Origin: a virus
Virus record (IMG/VR): IMGVR_UViG_3300042010_000092
Location: 1 to 43,950 of that record
DNA length: 43,950 nucleotides
Reading direction: 5' to 3' (one strand)
The notes beneath the pieces were generated by a model, which worked only from the letters and a program-made list of their open reading frames with translations, was not told the DNA's origin and did not search any database. The position numbers and the translations under genes were made by a program. Positions 14,829-22,693 of the stretch are shown piece by piece (within the stretch, counting starts at the first letter, position 1; the number at the start of each line of letters is the position of its first letter).

Positions 14829-15124
14829 CTGAAAAAGGTTGTACCGCTCAAGTCATTTCGGATGACCAAGCAGCCGAACCGGTTAAGGACCAGGTTACCG
14901 GTAAGTTGGTTTACTCGATGCGTGGCATGTACATTGCCGACGCTAAAACCATCTGGCCTGATCGCACCGATGTTGAAGGTATGCAAGTTGCGATGGGTGA
15001 AATGTATTGCCATAACGGCTGGCATCCAACTCGTACATCGAAGATCATTCGGATCGATCGCGAGCAAGCTCTGGTTGAAACAGTGAATTCCATTTACCGC
15101 AGTACCGACGGCCGTCTGGCTTAA
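14813..15124 (+). CDS. Soluble unknown protein, 103 residues
   Basis: GGGGAAAATCAA precedes ATG 14813, which lies 16 bases inside the previous gene. The protein has a central region with Trp, Met and His (WPDRTDVEG... YCHNGWHPT) and no membrane segment. No family recognised. Confidence 0.7.
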   Translation: MSQQVAEKGCTAQVISDDQAAEPVKDQVTGKLVYSMRGMYIADAKTIWPDRTDVEGMQVAMGEMYCHNGWHPTRTSKIIRIDREQALVETVNSIYRSTDGRLA

Positions 15125-15133
15125 GGACTCACA

Positions 15134-15328
15134 ATGCACGCAACAATGGCAATGTGGGTAATTGGCGTGATGCTGTTCATGCTTTCAGTGATGTTGGTTG
15201 CAGCAATTGGTGCTACTTTTGGTGAACCACATTATCGCTCTCACCGACTGTGGTGGTTAGCGGGACTGATGGCTCCGGAAGTATTACTGATTCTGATCTG
15301 TTTAAACCATCTCCAAGGAATTAGCTGA
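15134..15328 (+). CDS. 64-residue two-TM membrane protein
   Basis: Two hydrophobic helices (about 4-29 and 40-58) separated by a His/Arg loop (EPHYRSHR). AAGGA 8 bases upstream. The stop overlaps the next start (TGATG). Function unknown. Confidence 0.7.
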   Translation: MHATMAMWVIGVMLFMLSVMLVAAIGATFGEPHYRSHRLWWLAGLMAPEVLLILICLNHLQGIS

Positions 15329-15585
15329 TGCCTCTTGAAGCATACGCACTGGCAGTGGCGATCATAGCTCTTGTAGTGGCTCTGGTGGCGTTGTATTACG
15401 CAACGCATACCAAGCGGCTGTATCAAGAAGTCCCACCTCCACATCAACACAAGTGGAAGCTCCTGCATTCTACTGACAAGATGCATGGCTGGAAAAACCA
15501 CGTAATCGGATATATCCATACTCTTCAATGTGAAGGTTGTGGGGACATCAAAGCAAAAGACGTCAAACTCTCCGGGAATAACTAA
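15328..15585 (+). CDS. TM protein with putative zinc site
   Basis: 85 residues: a strong N-terminal helix (about 6-25), a Pro/His linker (PPPHQHKW) and LQCEGCG at about 68-74. The His pair plus CxxC could form a metal site, as in the 14604 protein, which lacks the clear helix. AAGGA upstream; coupled to the previous gene. Membrane-anchored zinc-binding function is inferred. Confidence 0.7.
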   Translation: MPLEAYALAVAIIALVVALVALYYATHTKRLYQEVPPPHQHKWKLLHSTDKMHGWKNHVIGYIHTLQCEGCGDIKAKDVKLSGNN

Positions 15586-15586
15586 C

Positions 15587-16084
15587 ATGAACGATGCAAT
15601 CTTGCGTGTTGCGTTAGAACAAATGTTCTTTCGCTGCTGGGAACTCTCGACGTCCAAGCAGAATTACACCGACCTTCTGCGGGCAACTGTAGAGTTGGCG
15701 GAAAACATCCTGCCTTGCACCATGCGTCAGGTTCGCGAAAGTACCTCTTGGGAACAGTGGCAACGGAACTACAATGATCCACAAGCCTGGTTCCCACAGC
15801 GTATCTCTGATGATACGTTGCTGAACTGCTTTACCTCGAATCTTCTCGACAACTACTCTTTCCGTACCAACACAGATTGGAATCTGGAAGTGATCTGTAC
15901 CAGACGTTCGGTAGAAGAGAAGCTGGGCGTTGTCCAGTTCAACTATACCAACCTGGTAACGGATGGTCACAAACGTATCGGCCATTACACGGTCGTGTTC
16001 TTGAGTGATCTGGTTAAAGAGATCCATAAGCATTTGCGCTATCTGCGTGAGAACCATAACCCGTACGACTGTGAGTGCGAATGA
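15587..16084 (+). CDS. Soluble unknown protein, 165 residues
   Basis: Mostly helical N-terminal half, beta-rich second half (LEVICTRRSVEEK...YTVVFLSDL). GGGA about 9 bases before ATG 15587; the in-frame ATG at 15530 lies inside the previous gene without a ribosome site. The stop overlaps the next start (ATGA). No domain recognised. Confidence 0.7.
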   Translation: MNDAILRVALEQMFFRCWELSTSKQNYTDLLRATVELAENILPCTMRQVRESTSWEQWQRNYNDPQAWFPQRISDDTLLNCFTSNLLDNYSFRTNTDWNLEVICTRRSVEEKLGVVQFNYTNLVTDGHKRIGHYTVVFLSDLVKEIHKHLRYLRENHNPYDCECE

Positions 16085-16326
16085 CTATATCACCCATGGG
16101 CATTTATGCCCTGAGCGCGTTGCTCAGTCTTCTTGTTGCTTTTCTGTCAGGTTTTCACCAGCATCAGTTGGAGAAACGCCTTCAGCAACTGAATGTCTTA
16201 CAAGACGCTCAAGTTAAATACTTCAGTAATGTCTCTGGTTTATTCGGAGTTATTGCTTGGGTTGCATTGGCTTTCATTTTCTGTGTGTTGATGGTCAGAA
16301 GTGACCTAGCTGTACTCGGATTGTAA
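16081..16326 (+). CDS. 81-residue two-TM membrane protein
   Basis: Hydrophobic helices at about 7-26 and 53-74 with a charged helical linker. Start overlaps the previous stop as ATGA. Last of the membrane-protein block; two hairpins follow. Function unknown. Confidence 0.7.
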   Translation: MTISPMGIYALSALLSLLVAFLSGFHQHQLEKRLQQLNVLQDAQVKYFSNVSGLFGVIAWVALAFIFCVLMVRSDLAVLGL

Positions 16327-16337
16327 AAGTACTTGAA

Positions 16338-16389
16338 CCCCCTACCTAATGTGAAGGTCAGTGACTAAGAGCATGGGATGGGGGCTTTT
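16338..16389 (+). terminator. Possible long-loop terminator
   Basis: CCCCC (16338-16342) can pair with GGGGG (16380-16384), followed by CTTTTT. The 37-base loop holds a GGTCAGTGACT inverted repeat. Pairing over such a loop is uncertain. It begins the 174-base gene-free stretch 16327-16500. Confidence 0.4.
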
Positions 16390-16403
16390 TATCTTGTTAA
16401 TTA

Positions 16404-16428
16404 GCATTAGAGCATTTAGCTCTAATGC
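16404..16428 (+). terminator. Perfect 10 bp hairpin
   Basis: GCATTAGAGC (16404-16413), loop ATTTA, GCTCTAATGC (16419-16428), then ATCCTTTATTTTG. It sits in the gap between the membrane-protein block and the next operon. Probable terminator. The remaining 70 bases to the next gene show only its ribosome site. Confidence 0.6.
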
Positions 16429-16500
16429 ATCCTTTATTTTGTTTCACCCGAAGCAAGTCGTAGCAACATTAAACTTCCAAACCTCAGTAGGAGCTTTAAC

Positions 16501-17190
16501 ATGGACAATGCAGTACAGCACTCGCCTGCGTTCAGTGGGCCAACTATGCCGGCTACGGATAGCCGGGTGCAGCCTAACAACTCAGTGTATCTCGCAATAT
16601 GTGACCAAGGACACGTGCGTTACGTGACTATTGATGGTCACTTGGATCAACACCTGGACCCAAAGCGTTTGATGGTAATTCCTCTGCACGAGGAATACTG
16701 GTGGGATCAGGCTCTGCGTACCCTCGTAGCAAGTGTACTGGCAATCGATGAAGTTCGTACTATCTTCGATCCTGAAACTCTCTGCGTCAATGTGTGCCAG
16801 TATGGCAACAACCACATTGTGAAGTCTGTGTGGCTGAAGCAAAACTTCCAGCTTAACCCAGATGTAAATGGTTCGCTGCACAAAGAAGAAAACGCAATAA
16901 ACGATATCCCTTCGATGGATTACTATCGTCGGGCATCGGGGTTGGTAACTGTTACTTACGACGATGTAATGCACAAAGTCAAGGAGCTGTTCGATAGCCC
17001 AAACGTTCACGAGTTGCGCCAGTCTGATGAGTTCTCGTACTTCTGGACTCTGAACTTCATCGGCACGGTGGAACTGCCTGTACAAGAACGCGTCATCGCA
17101 GATATGCGCACAAAAGGATGGAACGTAGCCTGGGGCAATGTAAGCCGTGAGGGTCACGATCTGGTAATCGGTATGCCAAAGAGAGTGTAG
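16501..17190 (+). CDS. Soluble unknown protein, 229 residues
   Basis: N-terminal 30 residues are Pro/Ser-rich and probably disordered; the rest is alpha/beta, with a C-terminal unit (about 148-225) including VTVTYDDV and a WNVAWGN stretch. TAGGAG 7 bases upstream. First gene after the gap, so it may start a transcription unit, though no TATATTAC element is seen. No family recognised. Confidence 0.7.
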   Translation: MDNAVQHSPAFSGPTMPATDSRVQPNNSVYLAICDQGHVRYVTIDGHLDQHLDPKRLMVIPLHEEYWWDQALRTLVASVLAIDEVRTIFDPETLCVNVCQYGNNHIVKSVWLKQNFQLNPDVNGSLHKEENAINDIPSMDYYRRASGLVTVTYDDVMHKVKELFDSPNVHELRQSDEFSYFWTLNFIGTVELPVQERVIADMRTKGWNVAWGNVSREGHDLVIGMPKRV

Positions 17191-17191
17191 T

Positions 17192-17524
17192 ATGAATGCC
17201 CAAATGCATGTAAGTGGATTTTATCTTCATGAACCAAAAGCAAAGGAGGACTTCAACGTGGTTGAGTTCTCTTCGCTGGAGGAGTTGGAGAAAGCTTTAA
17301 TTCATCGAGCTCGCTGTGTCATGGGCTTTCGCGGTATCCGTAATTGGGAAACTGAGCACATCAATTTGAACGCATTGCAACACGCCGTTCGAATGGTTGC
17401 TCAGGAGTACCGAGGGTGCTTTTCTGTGGTTGAACATATCGTCGCCGAGTACGCTCGGCACGTAGCTGACGAAACGATCTATTGGTACGCAGATGCGCAC
17501 TATCGGTTGTCAATGGAACACTAA
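17192..17524 (+). CDS. Soluble unknown protein, 110 residues
   Basis: Helical, His- and Tyr-rich C-terminus (YWYADAHYR). Starts one base after the previous stop with a weak GAGAG ribosome site. No domain recognised. Confidence 0.65.
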   Translation: MNAQMHVSGFYLHEPKAKEDFNVVEFSSLEELEKALIHRARCVMGFRGIRNWETEHINLNALQHAVRMVAQEYRGCFSVVEHIVAEYARHVADETIYWYADAHYRLSMEH

Positions 17525-17532
17525 GGATTAAA

Positions 17533-18006
17533 ATGGAACAGGTAATAGCAAAAACGAAATCGGTTGTAAGCGAGTTCATTCAGAAAGGTTTGGAACTTCG
17601 TCGTCGTGCAAATTACAATGTAAAGCGCCGCCAACTCTGGACTACCTATCCAGAAAAAATGTGCAACATGGAAGCAGCAAATTACCTGGAGCATCTTCTC
17701 GATACCGGGCGCTATTGTTCTTCTGATAACTACATGTGCATCGTGGCGAAGCATTCTCGCACTACGATGAATGTACCTAAGAAAGTGCGTGATCGCCTGA
17801 TCAGCATTATCGAGATGGAAATTCACCCACACGGTACGTTGTATGCGCACCAGCACAGCAAAGCCACAAATGACGGTGATGTCAGATGGGCTTCGTCACA
17901 TGAGTTCATCACCAATACGGGCATTCCTTTCTATCGCGAATTGATCAAAAAGATTCGCCATGTAAATGGTTTCGCTCTGTACCTGAAGCCCTACACCAAA
18001 AATTAA
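17533..18006 (+). CDS. Member of a three-gene paralogous family
   Basis: 157 residues. CTAAGGA just upstream fits ATG 17533; the in-frame ATG 17482 lies in the previous gene. The central part (YLEHLLDTGRY...NYMCIVAK... I-x-x-E-I-H-P-H-G-T-L) aligns by eye with the 19004 product (LESMIVSGRY...FMCPTMYR... MYPNGTM) and more weakly with the 18577 product. Basic N-terminal helix. Function unknown; the family surrounds an HD hydrolase gene. Confidence 0.7.
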   Translation: MEQVIAKTKSVVSEFIQKGLELRRRANYNVKRRQLWTTYPEKMCNMEAANYLEHLLDTGRYCSSDNYMCIVAKHSRTTMNVPKKVRDRLISIIEMEIHPHGTLYAHQHSKATNDGDVRWASSHEFITNTGIPFYRELIKKIRHVNGFALYLKPYTKN

Positions 18007-18045
18007 TCTACGCTGGGGGATAGTGTATGTATCCCTTAGAGTAGA
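18007..18045 (+). other. Two-part inverted repeat before the HD gene
   Basis: TCTAC (18007) pairs with GTAGA (18041) and GGGATA (18017) with TATCCC (18030). It fills the whole gap up to 5 bases before the next start, so in RNA it would lie next to the ribosome site. It could be a terminator, a leader structure limiting translation, or both. No T-run. Confidence 0.45.
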
Positions 18046-18050
18046 AAGCA

Positions 18051-18635
18051 ATGTACAACAAAGTAGAGCTTGCCAAAGCGTTCTGCGTCGGTGCCCATAC
18101 TGCGGTTGGGCAACTGCGTAAATATGTGCTGACTGACTATCATGAACACCCACTTAATGTGCTGTTCATTTTAAACCAAGCGGCTAACGTCGATGATAAC
18201 ATGCGGTGTGCTACTCTGCTGCATGATGTACTCGAAGACACTCAGACTAAACGTGACCACATCGAAGATATGTTCGGTAGTGATGTCGCTCAACTGGTCG
18301 AGGAACTTACAGACGTCTCGAAACCTGAAGATGGGAATCGGGAAATACGTAAAGCAATCGATCGGGCTCATACAGCTCAAGCTTCACCACGCGGTAAAAC
18401 AATCAAGCTGTGCGACCTGATCGATAACGCTGGTAGCATTCAAGAACATGACGCTAAATTTGCCAAGACCTACATGCATGAGAAACAACTCCTTCTCGAA
18501 GTACTTAAAGAAGGTGATCCGGCACTCTATGCAAAAGCTTGCAAAATAGTAGAAGAGTATTTTAAGGAGAACCACGATGCTGAACCTGTTAAAGAAGAAA
18601 CTGTCCGAGTGGTTCCCTGGCACTGCCGCAGCTGA
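18051..18635 (+). CDS. MESH1/SpoT-type HD hydrolase
   Basis: 194 residues. The HD-superfamily residues are in the expected order: AHTAVGQLRKY (15-25), H33 in YHEHP, H58-D59 in LLHDVLEDT, ELTDVSK (85-91) and D122 in KLCDLIDN. Positions match small alarmone hydrolases of the MESH1 type almost exactly, so hydrolysis of (p)ppGpp (or NADPH 2'-phosphate) with a Mn ion is the likely reaction. No synthetase domain. The last 59 bases overlap the next gene; the 18 extra residues look like a by-product of that overlap. Substrate is inferred from the family. Confidence 0.8.
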   Translation: MYNKVELAKAFCVGAHTAVGQLRKYVLTDYHEHPLNVLFILNQAANVDDNMRCATLLHDVLEDTQTKRDHIEDMFGSDVAQLVEELTDVSKPEDGNREIRKAIDRAHTAQASPRGKTIKLCDLIDNAGSIQEHDAKFAKTYMHEKQLLLEVLKEGDPALYAKACKIVEEYFKENHDAEPVKEETVRVVPWHCRS

Positions 18636-18987
18636 AGAATACCGTTACCAACAACGCATCCGTAAGATGGTCAAAGATAACCGTGATACAGCTGACGCTA
18701 TTGAGCGGGCGATCATGACCAGCGCTTACAGTGAAGCAAAGCCTTTCATGTGTGAAGCCCTGTTCAAGATCCGCGATTTGGATCAAGATGTGTGCTACAC
18801 TGCGCGCCGTATGATCATGAACGCCATTATGCCACATGTGTTCCTGATGGACAAGTTGGAAGAAGAAGGCACGCTCGATCGTAGTGCATGCGAGTTCGAA
18901 CTGCGTATCGTCTGCTCCAACTGGTACTGGGCTTTCATTCGCAAACTGCGTAAAGAAGCTGACAAACTACAAACCCTCATCAAATGA
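18577..18987 (+). CDS. Paralogous family member, 136 residues
   Basis: AAGGAG 8 bases before ATG 18577, inside the HD gene, so the two are co-expressed. Basic N-terminal helix (LLKKKLSEWFPG) then a helical body with IERAIMTSAY...FMCEALFKI and a C-terminal W-Y-W-A-F-I-R-K-L-R. The end matches the 19004 product (H-Y-W-G-L-I-R-H-L-R). Function unknown. Confidence 0.7.
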   Translation: MLNLLKKKLSEWFPGTAAAEEYRYQQRIRKMVKDNRDTADAIERAIMTSAYSEAKPFMCEALFKIRDLDQDVCYTARRMIMNAIMPHVFLMDKLEEEGTLDRSACEFELRIVCSNWYWAFIRKLRKEADKLQTLIK

Positions 18988-19003
18988 ATTCTGAGTAAAG
19001 AAA

Positions 19004-19429
19004 ATGCTGAAGAAGATGTTTGCTGCATTCCGTCCTGATCCGATCAAAACGCAAGTACAAGAAACAATCGATCGTGACTTGCGCATCGCCAATACGCTGG
19101 AATCGATGATCGTGTCCGGTCGTTATGACGGTAGTTTCATGTGTCCAACAATGTATCGTGCAGTGCATCAAGGGATGCTTACAGAACAAGAACGCTTTGA
19201 GGCGGTTCAGTTCATCGAAGCAAGCATGTATCCGAACGGAACCATGGCTTGCCAAGTACTTGACCTGCGTAACCGTGATGAGTGGATTCAGGAAGAGCTT
19301 CCTAAGACTATGCATCTTGGCAGTCAAATGAGTTTCGAACGTCGCATCATCATGTCGAATCATTATTGGGGGTTGATCCGTCATCTCCGTAATAATGCGC
19401 GACTGAACAAAATGATTTACATTGACTAA
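19004..19429 (+). CDS. Paralogous family member, 141 residues
   Basis: Helical, basic N-terminus (MLKKMFAAFRPD), then LESMIVSGRY, FMCPTMYRAV and YPNGTM, and a C-terminal SNHYWGLIRHLR. Closest to the 17533 product in the middle and to the 18577 product at both ends, so it bridges the family. Followed by a strong terminator. Confidence 0.7.
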   Translation: MLKKMFAAFRPDPIKTQVQETIDRDLRIANTLESMIVSGRYDGSFMCPTMYRAVHQGMLTEQERFEAVQFIEASMYPNGTMACQVLDLRNRDEWIQEELPKTMHLGSQMSFERRIIMSNHYWGLIRHLRNNARLNKMIYID

Positions 19430-19438
19430 TTGCAATAC

Positions 19439-19471
19439 CCCAGGGGCCTTCGGGTTCCCTGGGTTTTATTT
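19439..19471 (+). terminator. Intrinsic terminator
   Basis: CCCAGGG (19439-19445) pairs with CCCTGGG (19457-19463), with an inner CC-TTCG-GG, then TTTTATTT. Closes the operon that starts at 16501. Confidence 0.8.
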
Positions 19472-19483
19472 CGTCTCACGCTT

Positions 19484-19510
19484 TTAATTTATTTTAGATC
19501 TACATTACTA
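19484..19510 (+). promoter_or_regulatory. Second-type TATATTAC-like promoter
   Basis: TTTTAATTTATTTTAGATC followed by CTACATTACTACA. The AGATCTAYATTACTACA core is shared with the site at 30012. It lacks the TTAAAAC and TGTGA blocks of the membrane-gene promoters. Lies between a terminator and the gene at 19523. Confidence 0.5.
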
Positions 19511-19522
19511 CAAGGAATCACC

Positions 19523-19738
19523 ATGGGTATTGAATTGATGGAAGTGATGGGTGACCATCATTATATCTCCCCCGACCAATCGCACGTGATGGGTCGTGAA
19601 TACGGCTTGTCTCCATCGGGTAATCCGTATCTCGGTAGTTGGGTGTTGCGGAAATACCGTACCGGCGAGTATATCGATCACGATTACAACCGTAACGATC
19701 TCGTCGAACGAAACCAAATCAAAGTACAGGAGTTCTAA
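19523..19738 (+). CDS. Soluble unknown protein, 71 residues
   Basis: CAAGGAA upstream supports ATG 19523. A polar, Tyr/His/Asp-rich protein of probable beta type (W-V-L-R-K-Y-R-T-G-E-Y-I). First gene after the promoter at 19500. No family recognised. Confidence 0.7.
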   Translation: MGIELMEVMGDHHYISPDQSHVMGREYGLSPSGNPYLGSWVLRKYRTGEYIDHDYNRNDLVERNQIKVQEF

Positions 19739-19740
19739 GC

Positions 19741-20100
19741 ATGTGCCGTAAACTAGGTAAAGGTCATCCCGATTACGTCTGCCGTAAAGACAACCAGTAC
19801 GAGCTGGACGAAAACGGTATCGCTCGTATGCGTCGCATGCATAACGGCAGCCGTGTTGTTGATCACCACGGTGCCAACGTCCTGAACGCTTACACTGATC
19901 TTCGCGACAAGCTCTGGAGCTGGGTACCGGAGCAGCCAGGTGATACTCTGGTGAAGGTATCGGCAAAGAAAGCCAAACGCTTGGCTCGCATGGAACGTCA
20001 TACCAACCACGGCATGCGCCGCGGCTGGCCACAACGTCGTGCACACCTGACCCGTAACAATGTCTGCGTGGTATCTTACCTGCGTGACAACCGTAGCTAA
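19741..20100 (+). CDS. Basic soluble protein, 119 residues
   Basis: Strongly basic, with Arg/His-rich C-terminal half (KKAKRLARMERHTNHGMRRG region). Cys at 2 and 14 and several His. AGGAG 8 bases upstream. Would suit nucleic-acid binding, but no domain is recognised. Confidence 0.7.
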   Translation: MCRKLGKGHPDYVCRKDNQYELDENGIARMRRMHNGSRVVDHHGANVLNAYTDLRDKLWSWVPEQPGDTLVKVSAKKAKRLARMERHTNHGMRRGWPQRRAHLTRNNVCVVSYLRDNRS

Positions 20101-20114
20101 TCGGAGTAACCGTA

Positions 20115-20570
20115 ATGGCTTTTGAAATTCCGAAGCATGCTATCCCTGCTTTCCTGAAGCTGGTGGATAAAGAAGACATTGCCGAGAAGGTATGGATGTG
20201 GGGCCAATACATGGACTCCTTCAATACGCCTCACTTCATCGAAACTGGCGACAACCTGTTCGAAACCCAGAGTGGTATGTTTAAGGAACAGTTCGATAAG
20301 GACAGCCCTATCCTGACTGCGCAAATCTGGCGGATGGTGTTGTTGGCCGAGATGTTCGAAGGTGGACTAATCATTCCTACCGGCGTGGCTGATCGCCTTA
20401 CCGTTACACCTACCGACACGTGCTTCGTATTGAGTTACGAATCCATCGGGCGACTCCGTGACTGGTGCTGGATTAATCAGAGGGCAGATGAGCAATATCG
20501 CCTGGATCGTCCATACGACTTAATGGAAGCCATCGCTCGTCGCTTCCCAGAACCATGGAACAACAAGTAA
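20115..20570 (+). CDS. Soluble unknown protein, 151 residues
   Basis: Helical, acidic, Trp-rich protein. CGGAG 8 bases before ATG 20115. Stop overlaps the next start as TAATG. No family recognised. Confidence 0.7.
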   Translation: MAFEIPKHAIPAFLKLVDKEDIAEKVWMWGQYMDSFNTPHFIETGDNLFETQSGMFKEQFDKDSPILTAQIWRMVLLAEMFEGGLIIPTGVADRLTVTPTDTCFVLSYESIGRLRDWCWINQRADEQYRLDRPYDLMEAIARRFPEPWNNK

Positions 20571-20869
20571 TGTCGAACTCGATCTATTCGGAACCAGAAA
20601 ACACTCCGGAAACACTGTATATCAATTACTACGGTAGTTCGATGTCCTTCGGCGATCTGGCTCATCGAATCACAGGACACTTTGGAATGGAGGCTAATCT
20701 CGATATGTTTGATATCGAGGTAGAGCGTACTCAGGTCCGTGGTTGTTCGTGCTGTAATGATAACAGTGACTATGAGTTGTACTTGGTCATTACTAAACGC
20801 AAAGAACCTTGTGACGATACTATCGATCGATTGGTCGACAGTCTTTGTTTTGTTGAAGGCCGGGATTAA
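20570..20869 (+). CDS. Soluble acidic protein with Cys cluster
   Basis: 99 residues from ATG 20570, which overlaps the previous stop; an in-frame ATG at 20555 is possible, and neither has a good ribosome site. A CSCC cluster near residue 60 and further Cys near 82 and 93 could bind a metal. C-terminal part looks alpha/beta. Function unknown. Confidence 0.65.
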   Translation: MSNSIYSEPENTPETLYINYYGSSMSFGDLAHRITGHFGMEANLDMFDIEVERTQVRGCSCCNDNSDYELYLVITKRKEPCDDTIDRLVDSLCFVEGRD

Positions 20870-20880
20870 AAGGAAAAGTT

Positions 20881-21651
20881 ATGCCGTACGTTAAGGTTTA
20901 TAAAGGTGAACGTGAAACTGGGAAGATGCTGGATTGCATCATTACCAAAGATGACGGTACTAAAGTGGATCTCGGTCCATACCCTGAAAAGGAATCGGTG
21001 TGGGTTGAAGAGTGGCAAACCCCATGGCAACCAGAACACGCACCAGTAGGGTCGGTAGTACGCTACTCAACTTCTGCTCGTGAAGAGATGAATGAAGTTA
21101 CTGTAACCGGCCACGTGTGGAATGGTCCTCAGTCTTGGGTAATCCTGACCAACGATCCATGCCCGATCATGGGTGGCGACAAACTGGCTTCGTTCAACGG
21201 TGCCCACCTGAAAGAAATCGTTTCTCGTGGTACGGGTGGTGTTCAATGGCACTATAACAGGGATAACGAAGATTATCTCCGTAATAAGCACAAAGCCGTT
21301 ATGGAAACCATTCCTGCCGGGTTGAAGAACAAACACAACTATGCGGCCCGTCTGCCGTATGAGTTGATTCAGGATGTCTGCAGTACCCATCCAAAATTGG
21401 CATTCCTGCATGGCGACATGCATTTGTACGAACTCGATTGGCACGAGCTTTCGTTGGACGACCCAACGCTGGGTGGTATCATCAAGTACCACGAACAAAC
21501 GTACTGGTCTGGGTTTTACGTGGCGAATAAAAAGCGCTTGGTTAAAGCTTTACTGCGCATGACTGCTCGTCACAAAGTGTCGGCGCGGAAAGAACAGCGC
21601 GCTCAAGATCAGCAGTACGCCGCCTGGGCAAACGAAGACATGGAGGATTAA
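20881..21651 (+). CDS. Soluble unknown protein, 256 residues
   Basis: The largest gene of this stretch. Residues 1-85 look beta-rich; the middle has basic and His residues; the end is a charged helix (KEQRAQDQQYAAW). AAAGGAA upstream. Stop overlaps the next start (TAATG). No domain recognised. Confidence 0.7.
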   Translation: MPYVKVYKGERETGKMLDCIITKDDGTKVDLGPYPEKESVWVEEWQTPWQPEHAPVGSVVRYSTSAREEMNEVTVTGHVWNGPQSWVILTNDPCPIMGGDKLASFNGAHLKEIVSRGTGGVQWHYNRDNEDYLRNKHKAVMETIPAGLKNKHNYAARLPYELIQDVCSTHPKLAFLHGDMHLYELDWHELSLDDPTLGGIIKYHEQTYWSGFYVANKKRLVKALLRMTARHKVSARKEQRAQDQQYAAWANEDMED

Positions 21652-22091
21652 TGAAAGCACGTCGTTGCCGTAAAGAAGATCTGTTCGCTGGTCGAGTAAT
21701 TTACTTTGTTAGTGCGTGTATTCGTAAAGACCCACGCCTTAACTCAATCTCAATCACTGAGCGAACTGTAGCTGGACGTCCAAAAGCCAATCGCTACAGT
21801 GTGTTCGTTCCAATGAAACTCGAACCAGGCCAATGCCGCCTGTTCCACGGGAGCCATTCACTTCGTGACTGGGGCGTTGTTCATCGCAATGAACGACTGA
21901 GTACACCAGCCGTACATCGCATATTCACCAAAAGAAAGCAAGCTGAGAAGTATCGGGCACGTTTAATGAGTGGTTGCTATAACGCAAACGAACGTGATCT
22001 GGTACAATGGCATTCGGTGCATGGGGATTGGAATCGCCCTCCATTCCACCGTATCGGTAAACTTATCCGAGCCCCTCGCTGCGACTATTAA
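21651..22091 (+). CDS. Basic soluble protein, 146 residues
   Basis: Arg/His-rich throughout, high pI, with beta-like centre (YSVFVPMKL). Coupled to the previous gene by TAATG. Composition fits nucleic-acid binding; no family recognised. Confidence 0.7.
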   Translation: MKARRCRKEDLFAGRVIYFVSACIRKDPRLNSISITERTVAGRPKANRYSVFVPMKLEPGQCRLFHGSHSLRDWGVVHRNERLSTPAVHRIFTKRKQAEKYRARLMSGCYNANERDLVQWHSVHGDWNRPPFHRIGKLIRAPRCDY

Positions 22092-22112
22092 TTTAAGCAT
22101 TAAGGAAATAAG

Positions 22113-22670
22113 ATGTTTCGTGATCACGCAGTAGAAGCAATGAACCTGGCTGTACTCTTGGAAGCTAACGGTCTGGTACCGGTTTATCATCAAGGTGGTG
22201 TTCCTACACCAGTTACCGAAGGTGGTCGTACTACACTGGACTGGTCCAACGCGAAGCATGAACTGCTCATTCCGCTGAACAAGCTGGAAGTGCGTCAGAG
22301 CACTAAAGGTGAGCCATGTACCCACATGGTCTACACCACCCTCGAAAAGCCAACCTGGTGGAACGTGGTGCGTGTAGCCGGTGGTGTAATCGAAGCCGAG
22401 TTCTCCATTCCAGCACCGCTGGACGCTTCTCTGGAAATCATGATCTCTGGTGATCAGCTCGTAACACTGCGGGCTGGTGAAACCAAAGTAAAAGCTGTGG
22501 TACAAAACGCAGCGAAGCACATCCATAACCCAGACGGGAAGCCACTGAAAATCAAGTCACTGAACTCCAACATTCTCTACGACATTCGTGACATCACGAT
22601 GACGCAGCAGGTGAAGGATATCGGTCGCCTGATGACTGGCCATAAACAGCTGTACAACTGGATCAGTTGA
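22113..22670 (+). CDS. Soluble unknown protein, 185 residues
   Basis: An amphipathic N-terminal helix (DHAVEAMNLAVLLEANG) then beta-rich middle and helical end. AAGGA upstream. A palindrome GGATCAGTTGATCC (22660-22673) covers the stop codon. No domain recognised. Confidence 0.7.
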   Translation: MFRDHAVEAMNLAVLLEANGLVPVYHQGGVPTPVTEGGRTTLDWSNAKHELLIPLNKLEVRQSTKGEPCTHMVYTTLEKPTWWNVVRVAGGVIEAEFSIPAPLDASLEIMISGDQLVTLRAGETKVKAVVQNAAKHIHNPDGKPLKIKSLNSNILYDIRDITMTQQVKDIGRLMTGHKQLYNWIS

Positions 22671-22693
22671 TCCAATTACTTTAGGGATTAGAC

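Noticed and set aside
16084-16092. CTATATCAC inside the start of the 16081 gene
   Set aside because: It matches the promoter core but lies within coding sequence, lacks the upstream and downstream blocks and no gene starts nearby.
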